Source: Streptomyces sp. NBC_00237
Lineage (GTDB): Bacteria; Actinomycetota; Actinomycetes; Streptomycetales; Streptomycetaceae
Length of the DNA: 64,000 nt
Assembly (NCBI RefSeq): GCF_026342435.1
Contig: NZ_JAPEMT010000001.1
Span: 1,792,501-1,856,500 of the forward strand
Direction: 5' to 3'
Shown here one piece after another: positions 1 through 9,192 of the stretch (its first letter is position 1; every line of letters starts with the position of its first letter). The position numbers were made by a program, and so were the translations under genes. A model generated the notes under the pieces. The model was given only the letters and a program-made list of their open reading frames with translations, was not told the origin of the DNA and searched no databases.

Positions 1-469
1 ACGCCTCCGTGTCGTCCGTCTCCTGCATGGCCGCCAAGTGGACTGCCACGTCCGCGAGTTGCGAGTGGTTGATACGGGCCGCCGCCAGCGCCGTGGCCGC
101 CGACTCCAGGATGCGGCGCACCTCCAGGAACTCCACCAGGCGGGGCTGCGGCGAGATCTCGGCGACGATCCCGAAGGTGTCGAGGAGGTCCACGGCCTCC
201 AGGCTCGTGACGTAGATGCCCGAGCCGTGCCGCGACTCCAGCACGCCGAGCACGGTCAGTGCCCGGATCGCCTCGCGCATCGAACTGCGCGAGATGCCGA
301 GCAGTACCGCCAAGTCCCTTTCGGTGGGCAGACGTTGGCCGGGTGCCAGCTCGCCGTCCGTGATCATGGACTTGATGGCTTCGATCGCCCGTTGCGTGAC
401 CGAACCGCCCTTCAGGGGGGCGGCGTCCGACTCCGGTTCGGGGGTGGCTTCGGGGGTGGACGTGGCCAT
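1..469 (-). CDS. FadR/GntR-family transcriptional regulator (3' end outside window)
   Basis: Translating the minus strand from the ATG at 469 gives an uninterrupted protein of at least 156 residues that leaves the window at position 1. Residues about 22-90 form a GntR winged helix (RLPTERDLAVLLGISRSSMR, then ALTVLGVLESRHGSGIYV). The following helices (FLEVRRILESAATALAA) match the start of an FCD effector domain, so it belongs to the FadR subgroup. A GGAGGAG ribosome site at 474-480 supports this start. The gene is divergent from the fucose operon at 668 and is presumably its local repressor, responding to a pathway sugar acid; that role is inferred from position. The C-terminal effector pocket is not visible. 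Confidence 0.9.
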   Translation of the reverse strand, partial: MATSTPEATPEPESDAAPLKGGSVTQRAIEAIKSMITDGELAPGQRLPTERDLAVLLGISRSSMREAIRALTVLGVLESRHGSGIYVTSLEAVDLLDTFGIVAEISPQPRLVEFLEVRRILESAATALAAARINHSQLADVAVHLAAMQETDDTEA

Positions 470-525
470 GGGGCTCCTCCGGCGGGGGTGTCTGGTGCGG
501 CGGGTGCCGTCCCCGCTCACTCTGC

Positions 526-556
526 CCGATCATCCAAGTGATCGGACCAATTGGCC
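526..556. promoter_or_regulatory. Palindromic operator candidate between GntR gene and fucose operon
   Basis: A perfect inverted repeat CCGATCA-N6-TGATCGG covers 526-545, directly followed by the 8-bp palindrome CCAATTGG at 547-554. On the minus strand the two halves read as related TTGG...GATCA words. It lies between the divergent GntR gene (starts at 469) and the transport operon (starts at 668), where a FadR-type dimer would be expected to bind. An AT-rich patch GATAAATATT at 609-618 may be the -10 region for the operon. Binding is inferred. Confidence 0.55.
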
Positions 557-667
557 TTCTTTCTCGGGAAAATCGGCTCAGAGGGGTGTTGTGGGCCCGG
601 ATAGGTCTGATAAATATTCGGCGCGCGCAATCCGTTCGTTCGAGCAGGGAGCCGAGGAGCCGTCAGC

Positions 668-1750
668 ATGGGCAGGGCAGCGAGCAGGGCAACAAGGACG
701 ACCGGGACGATCAGGACGCGGCCGCTACGGGTGGCGGCCCTCGCGGCGTGCGCCGCCCTCGCGCTCAGCGCGTGCGGCAGCACCAAGGACGCGGGCAAGG
801 CGGGCACGGCCGGCGGCGAGGGCAAGGTCGGCGTCGTACTGCCCCTGCTGACCTCGCCGTTCTGGCAGTCGTACAACGACTACGTGCCGAAGATGGCGAA
901 GGAGGAGAAGGTCGACGCTCTGAAGACCGTCAACTCCAACTCCGACCCGGCACAGCAGATCACCGACATCAACAACCAGCTCAACCAGGGTGTGAAGGGC
1001 CTCGTCGTCGCCCCCCTCGACAGCGCCGCCATCGCCGCCGGGCTCGACCAGGCCGAGCGCAAGGGCGTTCCGGTCGTCGCCGTCGACGTGGCCCCCGAAA
1101 AGGGCAAGGTCGCGATGATCGTGCGGGCGAACAACGTCGCGTACGGGCAGAAGGCGTGCGAGTTCCTCGGCTCGAAGTTCCAGAGCGGCAAGGTCGTCCA
1201 GATCATGGGCGACCTGGCATCGGTCAACGGACGCGAGCGCTCGGAGGCGTTCCGTACGTGCGCCAAGGAGAAGTTCCCCCAGCTGAAGGTCCTGGAGATC
1301 CCCGCCAAGTGGGAGTCGGACGCGGCGGCGTCCCAGCTGGACACCCTCCTCAACCAGAACCCCGACATCAAGGGCATCTACCTCCAGGCAGGCGGCGTCT
1401 ACCTCGCCCCCGCCCTCCAGACCCTGAAGTCCAAGAGCCTCCTCAAGCCGGTCGGCGACCCGAAGCACATCGCGATCGTCTCCAACGACGGCATCCCGCA
1501 GGAGTTCGACGCCATCCGCAAGGGCGAGATCGACGCGACCGTCTCGCAGCCCGCCGACACCTACGCCAAGTACGGCATGTACTACATCAAGAAGGCGATG
1601 GCGGGCGAGACCTTCAAGGAGGGCCCGACCGACCACGGCTCGGTGATCGTCAAGCACCCGAGCGGTCTCCTGGAGGACCAGCTGCCCGCTCCGCTGGTGA
1701 CCAAGGAGAACGTCGACGACAAGGCCCTCTGGGGCAACAACGTCACGTGA
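668..1750 (+). CDS. Sugar ABC transporter substrate-binding lipoprotein (RbsB type)
   Basis: A 360-residue periplasmic-binding-type protein. Residues 1-36 are an Arg-rich signal peptide ending in the lipobox LSAC, so it should be diacylated at Cys36 and held on the outer face of the membrane. The mature part has the type 1 sugar-binding fold: VGVVLPLLTSPFW at the start, then GLVVAPLDSAAIAAGLDQA and VPVVAVDVAP, which fit the RbsB/XylF family. A GAGGAG ribosome site lies 10 bases before the ATG. It overlaps the ATPase gene by four bases, so the two are translationally coupled. The neighbouring enzymes suggest L-fucose, or a related 6-deoxy sugar such as L-rhamnose or D-arabinose, as ligand. The ligand is inference; the transporter class is secure. 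Confidence 0.93.
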   Translation: MGRAASRATRTTGTIRTRPLRVAALAACAALALSACGSTKDAGKAGTAGGEGKVGVVLPLLTSPFWQSYNDYVPKMAKEEKVDALKTVNSNSDPAQQITDINNQLNQGVKGLVVAPLDSAAIAAGLDQAERKGVPVVAVDVAPEKGKVAMIVRANNVAYGQKACEFLGSKFQSGKVVQIMGDLASVNGRERSEAFRTCAKEKFPQLKVLEIPAKWESDAAASQLDTLLNQNPDIKGIYLQAGGVYLAPALQTLKSKSLLKPVGDPKHIAIVSNDGIPQEFDAIRKGEIDATVSQPADTYAKYGMYYIKKAMAGETFKEGPTDHGSVIVKHPSGLLEDQLPAPLVTKENVDDKALWGNNVT

Positions 1751-3273
1751 GCACCGTGACCCGCGCCGACGCCTCTGACCTGAAACCGCTGGTCGAGGCG
1801 TCCGGGATCACCAAGCGGTACGGTCCCACGACCGCCCTGAAGGACGGCCGGCTGACCGTGATGCCCGGCGAGTCGCACGCCCTGGTGGGGCGCAACGGCG
1901 CGGGCAAGTCCACCCTCGTGACCGTCCTCACCGGGCTCCAGGCCCCCGACGCGGGAACGGTCCGTTTCGACGGAGAAGCGGCACCCGCACTCTCCGACCG
2001 GGACGCCTGGCGGCGCAAGGTCGCCTGCGTGTACCAGAAGCCGACCGTCGTACCCGAGCTGTCCGTCGCCGAGAACCTCTTCATCCACCGCCAGCCCACC
2101 GGCTTCGGCGGAGTCATCAAGTGGAAGCAACTGCGTGCGCAGGCAACCGAGTTGCTCGACACCTGGGACGTGAGGGTCGACCCCGACGCCCGGACGGCCG
2201 ACCTCAAGGTCGAGGACCGGCAGATGGTCGAGATCGCGCGCGCCCTGTCCTTCGGAGCCCGCTTCATCGTCCTCGACGAGCCGACCGCGCAGCTCGACAA
2301 CAAGGAGATCGAGCGTCTCTTCGCCCGCATGCGGACCCTCCAGGAGTCCGGCGTCACCTTCCTCTTCATCTCGCACCACCTGCAAGAGGTGTACGAGGTG
2401 TGCCAGACGGTCACCGTGCTGCGCGACGCCCGCTGGATCACCACCGCACCCGTCGCCGAACTCCCGCGCGCCGCCCTCGTGGAGGCCATGGCGGGGGAGG
2501 CCGTGACTGCTGCGGAGAGCGCCGCCCGCTCGGACGTCACGGCCGACGCTCCGGTGCGGCTGAAGGTCACCGGGCTCGGCTCGGCCGCGTACCGGGACAT
2601 CGACCTGACGGTCCGCGAGGGCGAGGTCGTCGGCCTCGCCGGGACGAGTGGCAGCGGCAAGATCGAGCTGGCCGAGACCTTCGCGGGGCTGTACGCACCG
2701 GAGCGGGGGAGTGCCCGACTCGACGGGCAGGACCTGCCGTTCGGCGACGTGCCCGCGGCCCTCAAGGCGGGTGTCGCGTGCGTGCCGCGCGACCGGCACG
2801 ACCAGGGTCTCGTCTCCGGGATGAGCATCGGCGACAACGCCACGATGACCGTCCTGGGGCGGCTGGGATCGTACGGATTCGTGCGTACGGAGAGGAAGCG
2901 GACGGTCGCCGAGGAGCTGATCCGGCGCCTCGACATCCACGCCGAGGGCCCGCACCAGCCCGTGTCCGACCTGTCGGGGGGCAACGCGCAGAAGGTGGTC
3001 ATGGCGCGGGCCCTGGCCTCCGACCCCCGCCTCCTCGTCCTCATCAACCCGACGGCGGGCGTGGACGTGAAGTCCAAGGAGTCCCTCCTCGCCCGGATGG
3101 ACAGTGCCCGCGAGGACGGCACGGCGGTGCTCGTCGTGTCCGACGAAATCGACGACCTGCGGCGCTGCGACCGCGTCCTGGTCCTCTTCCACGGCCGCGT
3201 CGTCGCCGACCACGCGGCCGGCTGGAACGACCACGAGCTGATCGCATCCATAGAAGGAGTAGACCGTGGCTGA
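1747..3273 (+). CDS. Sugar ABC transporter ATP-binding protein, two fused ATPase domains (RbsA/MglA type)
   Basis: The GTG start overlaps the previous stop as GTGA, giving 508 residues. Two ABC domains are fused in tandem, as in RbsA/MglA. Domain 1 has Walker A GRNGAGKST (48-56) and Walker B IVLDEP (D177, E178). Its signature is replaced by LKVEDRQMVEIARAL (153-167), as is common in this subfamily. Domain 2 has GTSGSGK (299-305) and the full signature LSGGNAQ (409-415). Its Walker B reads VLINPTAGVD, so both acidic residues are lost (Ile433, Asn434). One ATP site is therefore probably non-hydrolytic. The protein powers import through the permease that follows and overlaps it by eight bases. 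Confidence 0.94.
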   Translation: MSTVTRADASDLKPLVEASGITKRYGPTTALKDGRLTVMPGESHALVGRNGAGKSTLVTVLTGLQAPDAGTVRFDGEAAPALSDRDAWRRKVACVYQKPTVVPELSVAENLFIHRQPTGFGGVIKWKQLRAQATELLDTWDVRVDPDARTADLKVEDRQMVEIARALSFGARFIVLDEPTAQLDNKEIERLFARMRTLQESGVTFLFISHHLQEVYEVCQTVTVLRDARWITTAPVAELPRAALVEAMAGEAVTAAESAARSDVTADAPVRLKVTGLGSAAYRDIDLTVREGEVVGLAGTSGSGKIELAETFAGLYAPERGSARLDGQDLPFGDVPAALKAGVACVPRDRHDQGLVSGMSIGDNATMTVLGRLGSYGFVRTERKRTVAEELIRRLDIHAEGPHQPVSDLSGGNAQKVVMARALASDPRLLVLINPTAGVDVKSKESLLARMDSAREDGTAVLVVSDEIDDLRRCDRVLVLFHGRVVADHAAGWNDHELIASIEGVDRG

Positions 3274-4309
3274 CACGACGACGGCCTCGAAGGCGGCGGG
3301 CCCGGTGCTCGACGGGACAGCTGCGCCGGCCGCGGACCGGAGGAAGTCCCTGCTGCTCAGCCGGGCCCGTGAACTCGCCTTGGTTCCCGCCCTGTTGGTG
3401 CTGGTACTGGTCGGCGCGCTGACCAACGAGACCTTCTTCACCAGCGGCAACATCATCTCCGTCCTGGGCGCGTCCGCCGCGCTCGCGATGGTGGTGCTGG
3501 CGGAGTCGCTGGTGCTGATCACCGGCAAGTTCGACCTGTCGCTGGAGTCGGTCGTCGGCATCGCGCCCGCGATGGGCGCTTTGCTGGTGCTGCCCGCGCT
3601 CAACTCCGGGTTCGGCACCCAACTGCCCACGTTCGTCGGCATCCTGGTGATCCTGCTGGTCGGCGCGCTCATCGGCGCGTTCAACGGCTCGCTGGTCGTG
3701 AAGCTCAAGCTGAACGCGTTCATCGTGACGCTGGCCATGCTGATCGTGCTGCGCGGACTGCTCGTCGGCGCGACCGAGGGCAAGACCCTGTTCGGCATGC
3801 CGGACGCCTTCTTCGCCCTGGCCACCTCCACCTTCGTCGGCATCCCGCTGTCCGTGTGGATCGCGGCCCTGTGCTTCGGCATCGCGGGCTTCGTCCTGAA
3901 GTACCACCGGGTGGGGCGGGCGCTGTACGCGATCGGAGGCAATCCGGCGGCGGCCAGGGCAGCGGGCATCCGGGTCGACCGGGTCATGCTCGGGGTGTTC
4001 GTCACGGCCGGTGTGCTGGCTTCGCTGGGCGGGCTCATCCAGACCGGCTACGTGGGCGCGATCAACGCCAACCAGGGGCAGAACATGATCTTCACGGTGA
4101 TGGCCGCGGCCGTCATCGGCGGGATCAGCCTGGACGGCGGCAAGGGCACCATGTTCGGTGCGCTGACAGGTGTACTGCTGCTGGGCGTCGTCCAGAACCT
4201 CCTGACCCTGGCCCAGGTGCCGTCCTTCTGGATCCAGGCCATCTACGGCGGGATCATCCTGATCGCCCTGATGATCGCCCGCGTCACCACCGGCCGCGCC
4301 CAGGACTGA
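3266..4309 (+). CDS. Sugar ABC transporter permease (RbsC type)
   Basis: A 347-residue integral membrane protein of the BPD_transp_2 family with about 8-10 hydrophobic segments. The family hallmark GRALYAIGGNPAAARAAGI (about residues 213-231) is the cytoplasmic loop that contacts the ATPase. Only one permease is present, as in ribose-type importers that use a homodimer. The GTG start lies inside the end of the ATPase gene. The ligand is taken to be the same sugar that the downstream enzymes break down. A 50-base gap with an AGAGGAG ribosome site separates it from the first enzyme gene, so transport and catabolism probably share one transcript. Confidence 0.93.
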   Translation: MADTTTASKAAGPVLDGTAAPAADRRKSLLLSRARELALVPALLVLVLVGALTNETFFTSGNIISVLGASAALAMVVLAESLVLITGKFDLSLESVVGIAPAMGALLVLPALNSGFGTQLPTFVGILVILLVGALIGAFNGSLVVKLKLNAFIVTLAMLIVLRGLLVGATEGKTLFGMPDAFFALATSTFVGIPLSVWIAALCFGIAGFVLKYHRVGRALYAIGGNPAAARAAGIRVDRVMLGVFVTAGVLASLGGLIQTGYVGAINANQGQNMIFTVMAAAVIGGISLDGGKGTMFGALTGVLLLGVVQNLLTLAQVPSFWIQAIYGGIILIALMIARVTTGRAQD

Positions 4310-4359
4310 CGCGTACCGCACGAGCACCCGCAGCGCACGATTACAGAGGAGCAACCCCC

Positions 4360-5214
4360 ATGAAACTGACGCGACGTGGCGAACGAGGGCAGGAGACCCC
4401 CGCCCTCCTCGCCGAAGACGGCCAGGTGTACGACCTCTCCGGGATCACGCCCGACATCGACGGCCCCTTCCTCGCGGGCGGCGGCGTCGCCCGCGTCCGC
4501 ACCGCGTACGAGAACGGCGGCCTGCCCCTCCTCGAAGGCGCGGCCGCCCTCCGTACCGGAGCCCCGGTCGCCCGCCCCGGCAAGGTCGTCTGCATCGGGC
4601 TCAACTACCGCGACCACGCCGAGGAGACCGGGGCCGCCATCCCGCCCCGCCCGGTCGTCTTCATGAAGGACCCGTCCACCGTCGTCGGCCCGTACGACGA
4701 GGTCCTGATCCCCCGCGACTCCACCCGCACCGACTGGGAAGTGGAGCTCGGCGTCGTCATCGGCAGCCGCGCCCGCTACCTCGAAGGGCCGGTGGAGGCC
4801 CTGGCCTGCATCGCCGGGTACGCGGTCAGTCACGACGTCTCCGAGCGCGAGTTCCAGCTCGACTTCTCCTCGCAGTGGGACCTCGGCAAGTCCTGCGAGA
4901 CCTTCAACCCGCTCGGCCCCTGGCTCGTCACCGCCGACGAGATCGCCGACCCGCAGGACCTGCGGCTGCACCTGAACGTCAACGGCGTCAAGCGCCAGGA
5001 CGGCCACACCGCCGACATGATCTTCCGCGTGGCCGACGTCGTCGCGTACCTGAGCCGGTACATGGTCCTGGAACCCGGCGACGTCATCAACACCGGCACC
5101 CCGGCCGGAGTCGCCCTGGGCCTGCCCCAGAACCCCTATCTGCGTGCCGGTGACACCGTGGAGCTGTCCATCGACGGCCTCGGCAGCCAGCGTCAGACCT
5201 TCGCCCAGGCGTGA
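4360..5214 (+). CDS. Fumarylacetoacetate hydrolase-family protein, probable 2,4-diketo-3-deoxy-L-fuconate hydrolase
   Basis: The ATG at 4360 follows AGAGGAG and gives 284 residues. The FAH fold is recognisable: CIGLNYRDHAEE (78-89), metal ligands in DWEVELGVVIG (Glu127, Glu129) and SHDVSERE (Asp159), then GDVINTGTPAGVALG near the C-terminus. Family members cleave carbon-carbon bonds of beta-diketo acids with Mg or Mn. In the non-phosphorylative fucose route this step splits 2,4-diketo-3-deoxy-L-fuconate into pyruvate and L-lactate, the last reaction needed by the enzymes encoded next. The fold is certain and the exact substrate is inferred from the operon. Ureidoglycolate lyase or other acylpyruvase activity is the main alternative. 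Confidence 0.88.
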   Translation: MKLTRRGERGQETPALLAEDGQVYDLSGITPDIDGPFLAGGGVARVRTAYENGGLPLLEGAAALRTGAPVARPGKVVCIGLNYRDHAEETGAAIPPRPVVFMKDPSTVVGPYDEVLIPRDSTRTDWEVELGVVIGSRARYLEGPVEALACIAGYAVSHDVSEREFQLDFSSQWDLGKSCETFNPLGPWLVTADEIADPQDLRLHLNVNGVKRQDGHTADMIFRVADVVAYLSRYMVLEPGDVINTGTPAGVALGLPQNPYLRAGDTVELSIDGLGSQRQTFAQA

Positions 5215-5226
5215 GAGGCCCGCTAC

Positions 5227-6600
5227 GTGACCATGACCAGAACGACCGCGCGTATCACGGCAGTTGATACGTACGACATCCGCTTCCCGACCTCGCGCGA
5301 GCTCGACGGTTCCGACGCGATGAACCCCGACCCGGACTACTCGGCGGCGTACCTGATCCTGCGTACGGACGCCCCCGACGGCATCGAGGGGCACGGCTTC
5401 ACCTTCACCATCGGACGCGGCAACGACGTCCAGGTCGCCGCCGTCGAAGCCCTGAAGCCCCACCTGATCGGCAGGTCCGTCGACGAGCTCTGCGCCGACC
5501 CCGGCACGTTGGGCCGGGCCCTGATCGGAGACAGCCAGCTCCGCTGGCTCGGCCCGGAGAAGGGAGTGATGCACATGGCGATCGGCGCGGTCGTCAACGC
5601 CGCCTGGGACCTCGCCGCCAAGCGGGCCGGAAAGCCGCTCTGGAAGCTCCTCGCCGACGCCGACCCCGAGTGGCTCGTCCAGCAGATCGACTTCCGCTAC
5701 ATCGCCGACGTCCTGAGCCCCGCCGACGCCCTCCACCTGCTCCGCACGGGCAAGCACGGGGCGGCCGAACGCGAGGCCGAGCTGCGCGAACGCGGCTACC
5801 CCGGCTACACCACGTCGCCCGGCTGGCTCGGCTACTCCGACGAGAAGCTCACCCGCCTCGCGCACCAGGCCGTCGCCGACGGGTTCACCCAGATCAAGCT
5901 GAAGGTCGGTGCGGACCTCGCCGACGACGTACGGCGGATGCGGGCCGCCCGCGCCGCCGTCGGCCCGGACATCCGGATAGCCATCGACGCCAACCAGCGC
6001 TGGAACGTCGGCGAGGCGATCGAGTGGACGCGGGCGCTGGGCGCGTTCGACCCGTACTGGATCGAGGAGCCCACCAGCCCCGACGACGTCCTCGGCCACG
6101 CGGCGATCCGCAAGGCCCTCGGCCCCGGCATCAAGGTCGCGACCGGCGAGCACGTCCAGAACCGCATCGTCTTCAAGCAGCTCCTCCAGGCCGGGGCCAT
6201 CGACGTGCTCCAGATCGACGCGGCCCGCGTCGGCGGCGTCGGCGAGAACCTGGCGATCCTGCTCCTCGCCGCCAAGTTCGGGGTGCCGGTCTGCCCGCAC
6301 GCGGGCGGGGTCGGCCTGTGCGAACTGGTCCAGCACCTGTCGATGTTCGACTACGTGGCCCTCACCGGAACCACCGAGAACCGCGTCATCGAGTACGTCG
6401 ACCACCTCCACGAGCACTTCACCGAGCCGGTCGTGATGCGCGAGGGCCACTACACGGCCCCCACCGCACCCGGCTTCTCGGCGACCATGCGCGCGGAGTC
6501 GATCGCCGCATTCACCTACCCCGGCGGGAAGTTCTGGGCCGCCGACCTGGCCGCCGCCGCACAGAGCGGTGCACGCATCACCGAGGAGGTCGTCGCATGA
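5227..6600 (+). CDS. L-fuconate dehydratase (enolase superfamily)
   Basis: A 457-residue enolase-superfamily enzyme whose N-terminus ([20 protein letters not shown]) and length match the L-fuconate dehydratase family, which removes water from L-fuconate to give 2-keto-3-deoxy-L-fuconate. The active-site set is complete: KxK base Lys224/Lys226 in IKLKVGAD, Mg ligands Asp254 (IAIDANQRW), Glu280 (WIEEP) and Glu308 (ATGEHV), and His358 in [11 protein letters not shown]. The GTG start follows the FAH gene by 12 bases and the gene ends in an ATGA overlap with the SDR. This is the most diagnostic member of the operon and is the reason for assigning the whole cluster to fucose-type sugars. Confidence 0.93.
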   Translation: MTMTRTTARITAVDTYDIRFPTSRELDGSDAMNPDPDYSAAYLILRTDAPDGIEGHGFTFTIGRGNDVQVAAVEALKPHLIGRSVDELCADPGTLGRALIGDSQLRWLGPEKGVMHMAIGAVVNAAWDLAAKRAGKPLWKLLADADPEWLVQQIDFRYIADVLSPADALHLLRTGKHGAAEREAELRERGYPGYTTSPGWLGYSDEKLTRLAHQAVADGFTQIKLKVGADLADDVRRMRAARAAVGPDIRIAIDANQRWNVGEAIEWTRALGAFDPYWIEEPTSPDDVLGHAAIRKALGPGIKVATGEHVQNRIVFKQLLQAGAIDVLQIDAARVGGVGENLAILLLAAKFGVPVCPHAGGVGLCELVQHLSMFDYVALTGTTENRVIEYVDHLHEHFTEPVVMREGHYTAPTAPGFSATMRAESIAAFTYPGGKFWAADLAAAAQSGARITEEVVA

Positions 6601-7373
6601 GCGGGACGGACGTGCCGGAAGCCGAACTCGCAGGACTCAAGGCGCTGGTCACCGGGGGAGCCTCCGGCATCGGCCTGGCCACCGCACGGCTGCTCGCCGC
6701 GCGGGGCGCGCAGGTCGCCGTACTGGATCTGGACCCGTCGGGGGCGCGGGCCCCGCTGCTCGGTGTCACGGCCGACGTCTCGGACGACGCGTCGGTACGG
6801 TCCGCGGCGGCAGCCGCACTCGAAGCGCTCGGCGGCCTCGACATCCTGGTCAACAACGCGGGCATCGGCGCGGCCGGAACGGTCGAGGACAACGACGACG
6901 ACCAGTGGCACCGGGTCCTGGACGTGAACGTGATCGGCATGGTCCGGGTCACCCGCGCCGTGCTCCCCGCCCTGCGGGATTCGGCGCACGCCTCCATCGT
7001 CAACACCTGCTCCATCGCCGCCACGGCGGGCCTTCCCCAGCGCGCCCTGTACAGCGCCAGCAAGGGCGCGGTCCTCTCGCTCACCCTCGCGATGGCCGCC
7101 GACCACGTACGGGAAGGCATCCGGGTCAACTGCGTCAACCCCGGCACCGCCGACACCCCGTGGGTCGGCCGCCTCCTGGACGCGGCCGACGACCCGGCCG
7201 CCGAACGCGCCGCGCTCCACGCCCGCCAACCCATGGGCCGCCTCGTCACCGCCGACGAAGTCGCCGCAGCCGTCGCCTACTTGGCGAGCCCGGCAGCCTC
7301 CTCCGTCACCGGTGCCTCGCTCGCCGTCGACGGCGGCATGCAGGGACTGCGACTGCGCCCGGAGGCGCGGTGA
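6597..7373 (+). CDS. SDR oxidoreductase, probable 2-keto-3-deoxy-L-fuconate dehydrogenase
   Basis: A 258-residue classical short-chain dehydrogenase. It has the cofactor loop TGGASGIG (19-26), NNAG (86-89) and the catalytic set Ser139, Tyr152 and Lys156 (YSASK). Asp at the end of beta-2 (VAVLDLD, about 41-47) predicts NAD rather than NADP. The C-terminus ends in the usual [13 protein letters not shown]. Placed between fuconate dehydratase and the FAH hydrolase in pathway order, it should oxidise 2-keto-3-deoxy-L-fuconate to the 2,4-diketo acid. It overlaps the dehydratase gene by four bases (ATGA) and the next gene by four (GTGA). Family is certain; the reaction is inferred from context. Confidence 0.88.
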   Translation: MSGTDVPEAELAGLKALVTGGASGIGLATARLLAARGAQVAVLDLDPSGARAPLLGVTADVSDDASVRSAAAAALEALGGLDILVNNAGIGAAGTVEDNDDDQWHRVLDVNVIGMVRVTRAVLPALRDSAHASIVNTCSIAATAGLPQRALYSASKGAVLSLTLAMAADHVREGIRVNCVNPGTADTPWVGRLLDAADDPAAERAALHARQPMGRLVTADEVAAAVAYLASPAASSVTGASLAVDGGMQGLRLRPEAR

Positions 7374-8338
7374 AGACCCTCCGCGGCAGCAAGGTCCCGG
7401 TGAGCGCGCTCGGCTTCGGGGCCGCCACGCTCGGCAACCTCTTCCGGGAGGTCACCGACGACGACGCGTACGCGGCGGTCGACACGGCCTGGGAGGCGGG
7501 CGTCCGCTACTTCGACACCGCACCGCACTACGGCCTCGGCCTGTCCGAACGACGCCTGGGCCTGGCCCTGAGCGGCCGCCCCCGGGACGCGTACACCCTC
7601 TCCACGAAGGTCGGCAGACTCCTCGAACCGGGCGGTCCCGGCGGTCCGGCCTCCCTCGACGACGGCTTCGTGGTCGCGGCCGACCAGCACCGCGTCTGGG
7701 ACTTCAGCGCGGACGGGGTGCGCAGGTCGATCGAGGACAGCCTGACCCGGCTGGGCGTGGACCGCATCGACGTGGTCTACCTCCACGACGCGGACGCGTG
7801 CGGCGACGGCGGCGAACAGGCACTCCGCGAGGCGTATCCCGCCCTGGAACGGCTCCGCGCGGAGGGCGTCGTCGGCGCGATCGGCGCGGGCATGAACCAC
7901 GTGGCGCCCCTGGAGCGCTACGTCACCGAAACGGACGCCGACGTGGTGCTGTGCGCGGGCCGCTACAGCCTCCTCGACCAGCGCGCGGGCCTCTCCCTGC
8001 TCCCCGAAGCCCTGCGCCGGGGCCGGAGCGTGGTGATCGGCGGAGTCTTCAACTCCGGCCTCCTCGCCGACCCGCAGCCCGGGGCGACGTACGACTACAA
8101 GGCGGCCTCCGTCGACCTGCTGGGCCGGGCCCTGCGCATCAAGTCCATCACGGAGGCCCACGGCGTGCCGCTCCGCGCGGCGGCCCTGAACTTCCCCTTC
8201 CGCCACCCGGCGGTGGCGAGCGTGCTGGTGGGGATGCGGTCGGCGGCGGAGGCCGCGGACGCTGCGGCGATGCTGGCGCGGGACGTACCGTCGGACCTGT
8301 GGGACGAGCTGAAGGACGAAGGGCTGCTGACGCCGTGA
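7370..8338 (+). CDS. Aldo-keto reductase-family sugar dehydrogenase, probable L-fucose dehydrogenase
   Basis: A 322-residue AKR barrel starting at the GTG that overlaps the SDR stop. The catalytic tetrad positions are filled: Asp49 and Tyr54 (FDTAPHYG), Lys80 (STK) and a His in VVYLHDAD. It resembles the pyridoxal 4-dehydrogenase/L-fucose dehydrogenase branch, which oxidises the C1 hydroxyl of L-fucose to the lactone with NAD or NADP. This would be the first catabolic step here. A four-base GTGA overlap links it to the lactonase. The same branch also oxidises D-arabinose and L-galactose, so the true substrate range is open. Confidence 0.86.
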   Translation: MKTLRGSKVPVSALGFGAATLGNLFREVTDDDAYAAVDTAWEAGVRYFDTAPHYGLGLSERRLGLALSGRPRDAYTLSTKVGRLLEPGGPGGPASLDDGFVVAADQHRVWDFSADGVRRSIEDSLTRLGVDRIDVVYLHDADACGDGGEQALREAYPALERLRAEGVVGAIGAGMNHVAPLERYVTETDADVVLCAGRYSLLDQRAGLSLLPEALRRGRSVVIGGVFNSGLLADPQPGATYDYKAASVDLLGRALRIKSITEAHGVPLRAAALNFPFRHPAVASVLVGMRSAAEAADAAAMLARDVPSDLWDELKDEGLLTP

Positions 8339-9192
8339 CCTCCTCGACCGAGCGGATCGTGGACGCGCACCACCACGTGTGGGACCTGTCGGTACGGGAC
8401 CAGGACTGGATCACCGGCCCCCAACTTGCCCCCTTGCGCCGCGACTTCCTCCTCGCCGACCTCCTCCCGGAGGCTGCGGCGGCAGGCGTGACCGCTTCGA
8501 TCGTCGTCCAGACGGTGACGGTCCCGGACGAGACCCCGGAACTGCTGGCCCTCGCGGACACGCACGAGCTGATCGCGGGGGTCGTCGGCTGGACGGACCT
8601 CACGGCGGACGGGGTCGCCGACGAACTGGCCCGCCTGCGCTCCCTCCCGGGCGGATCCGCACTGGTGGGCATCCGCCACCAGGTCCAGTCGGAACCCGAC
8701 CCGCAATGGCTGCTGCGGGACGACGTGGCCCGGGGCCTCGCTGCCGTCGCGTCAGCGGGCCTGGCCTACGACCTGGTCGTCACGCCCTCCCAGCTCCCCG
8801 CCGCGAGGAAGGCGGCGGCGGCGCACCCGGGCCTGACCTTCGTCCTCGACCACCTGGGCAAACCACCCATGGTGCGGGGCGAGTTGGAGCCCTGGGCGGG
8901 GTGGGTCCGGAAGCTGGCGGCCCTCCCCAACGTGGTCGGCAAGCTCTCCGGAATGGTCACCGAGGCCGACTGGGACCACTGGCAGGTGTCCGACCTGTGC
9001 CCCTACGCGGACGTGGCCCTCGACGCCTTCGGCCCGACCCGCCTGATGTACGGCTCCGACTGGCCGGTCTGCCGCCTGGCCGCCACCTATGCGGAAGTCC
9101 TGGACACAGCAAGGGAGTTGACGGCATCCCTTTCCGCCCCCGAGCGAACCGCCGTCTTCTCCGGAACCGCCGCGAGAACATACGGAACCTAG
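8335..9192 (+). CDS. Amidohydrolase-family L-fuconolactonase
   Basis: A 285-residue metal-dependent hydrolase of the amidohydrolase_2 family (COG3618 type). The N-terminal strand carries the HxH motif (DAHHHVWD, His12 and His14). Later motifs are FVLDHLGKPP and RLMYGSDWPVCRL near the C-terminus. This family contains the bacterial fuconolactonases and related sugar-acid lactonases. It would open the lactone made by the AKR to give L-fuconate for the dehydratase. It is the last gene of the operon and begins inside the AKR stop codon. No strong terminator hairpin follows. Confidence 0.88.
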   Translation: MTSSTERIVDAHHHVWDLSVRDQDWITGPQLAPLRRDFLLADLLPEAAAAGVTASIVVQTVTVPDETPELLALADTHELIAGVVGWTDLTADGVADELARLRSLPGGSALVGIRHQVQSEPDPQWLLRDDVARGLAAVASAGLAYDLVVTPSQLPAARKAAAAHPGLTFVLDHLGKPPMVRGELEPWAGWVRKLAALPNVVGKLSGMVTEADWDHWQVSDLCPYADVALDAFGPTRLMYGSDWPVCRLAATYAEVLDTARELTASLSAPERTAVFSGTAARTYGT

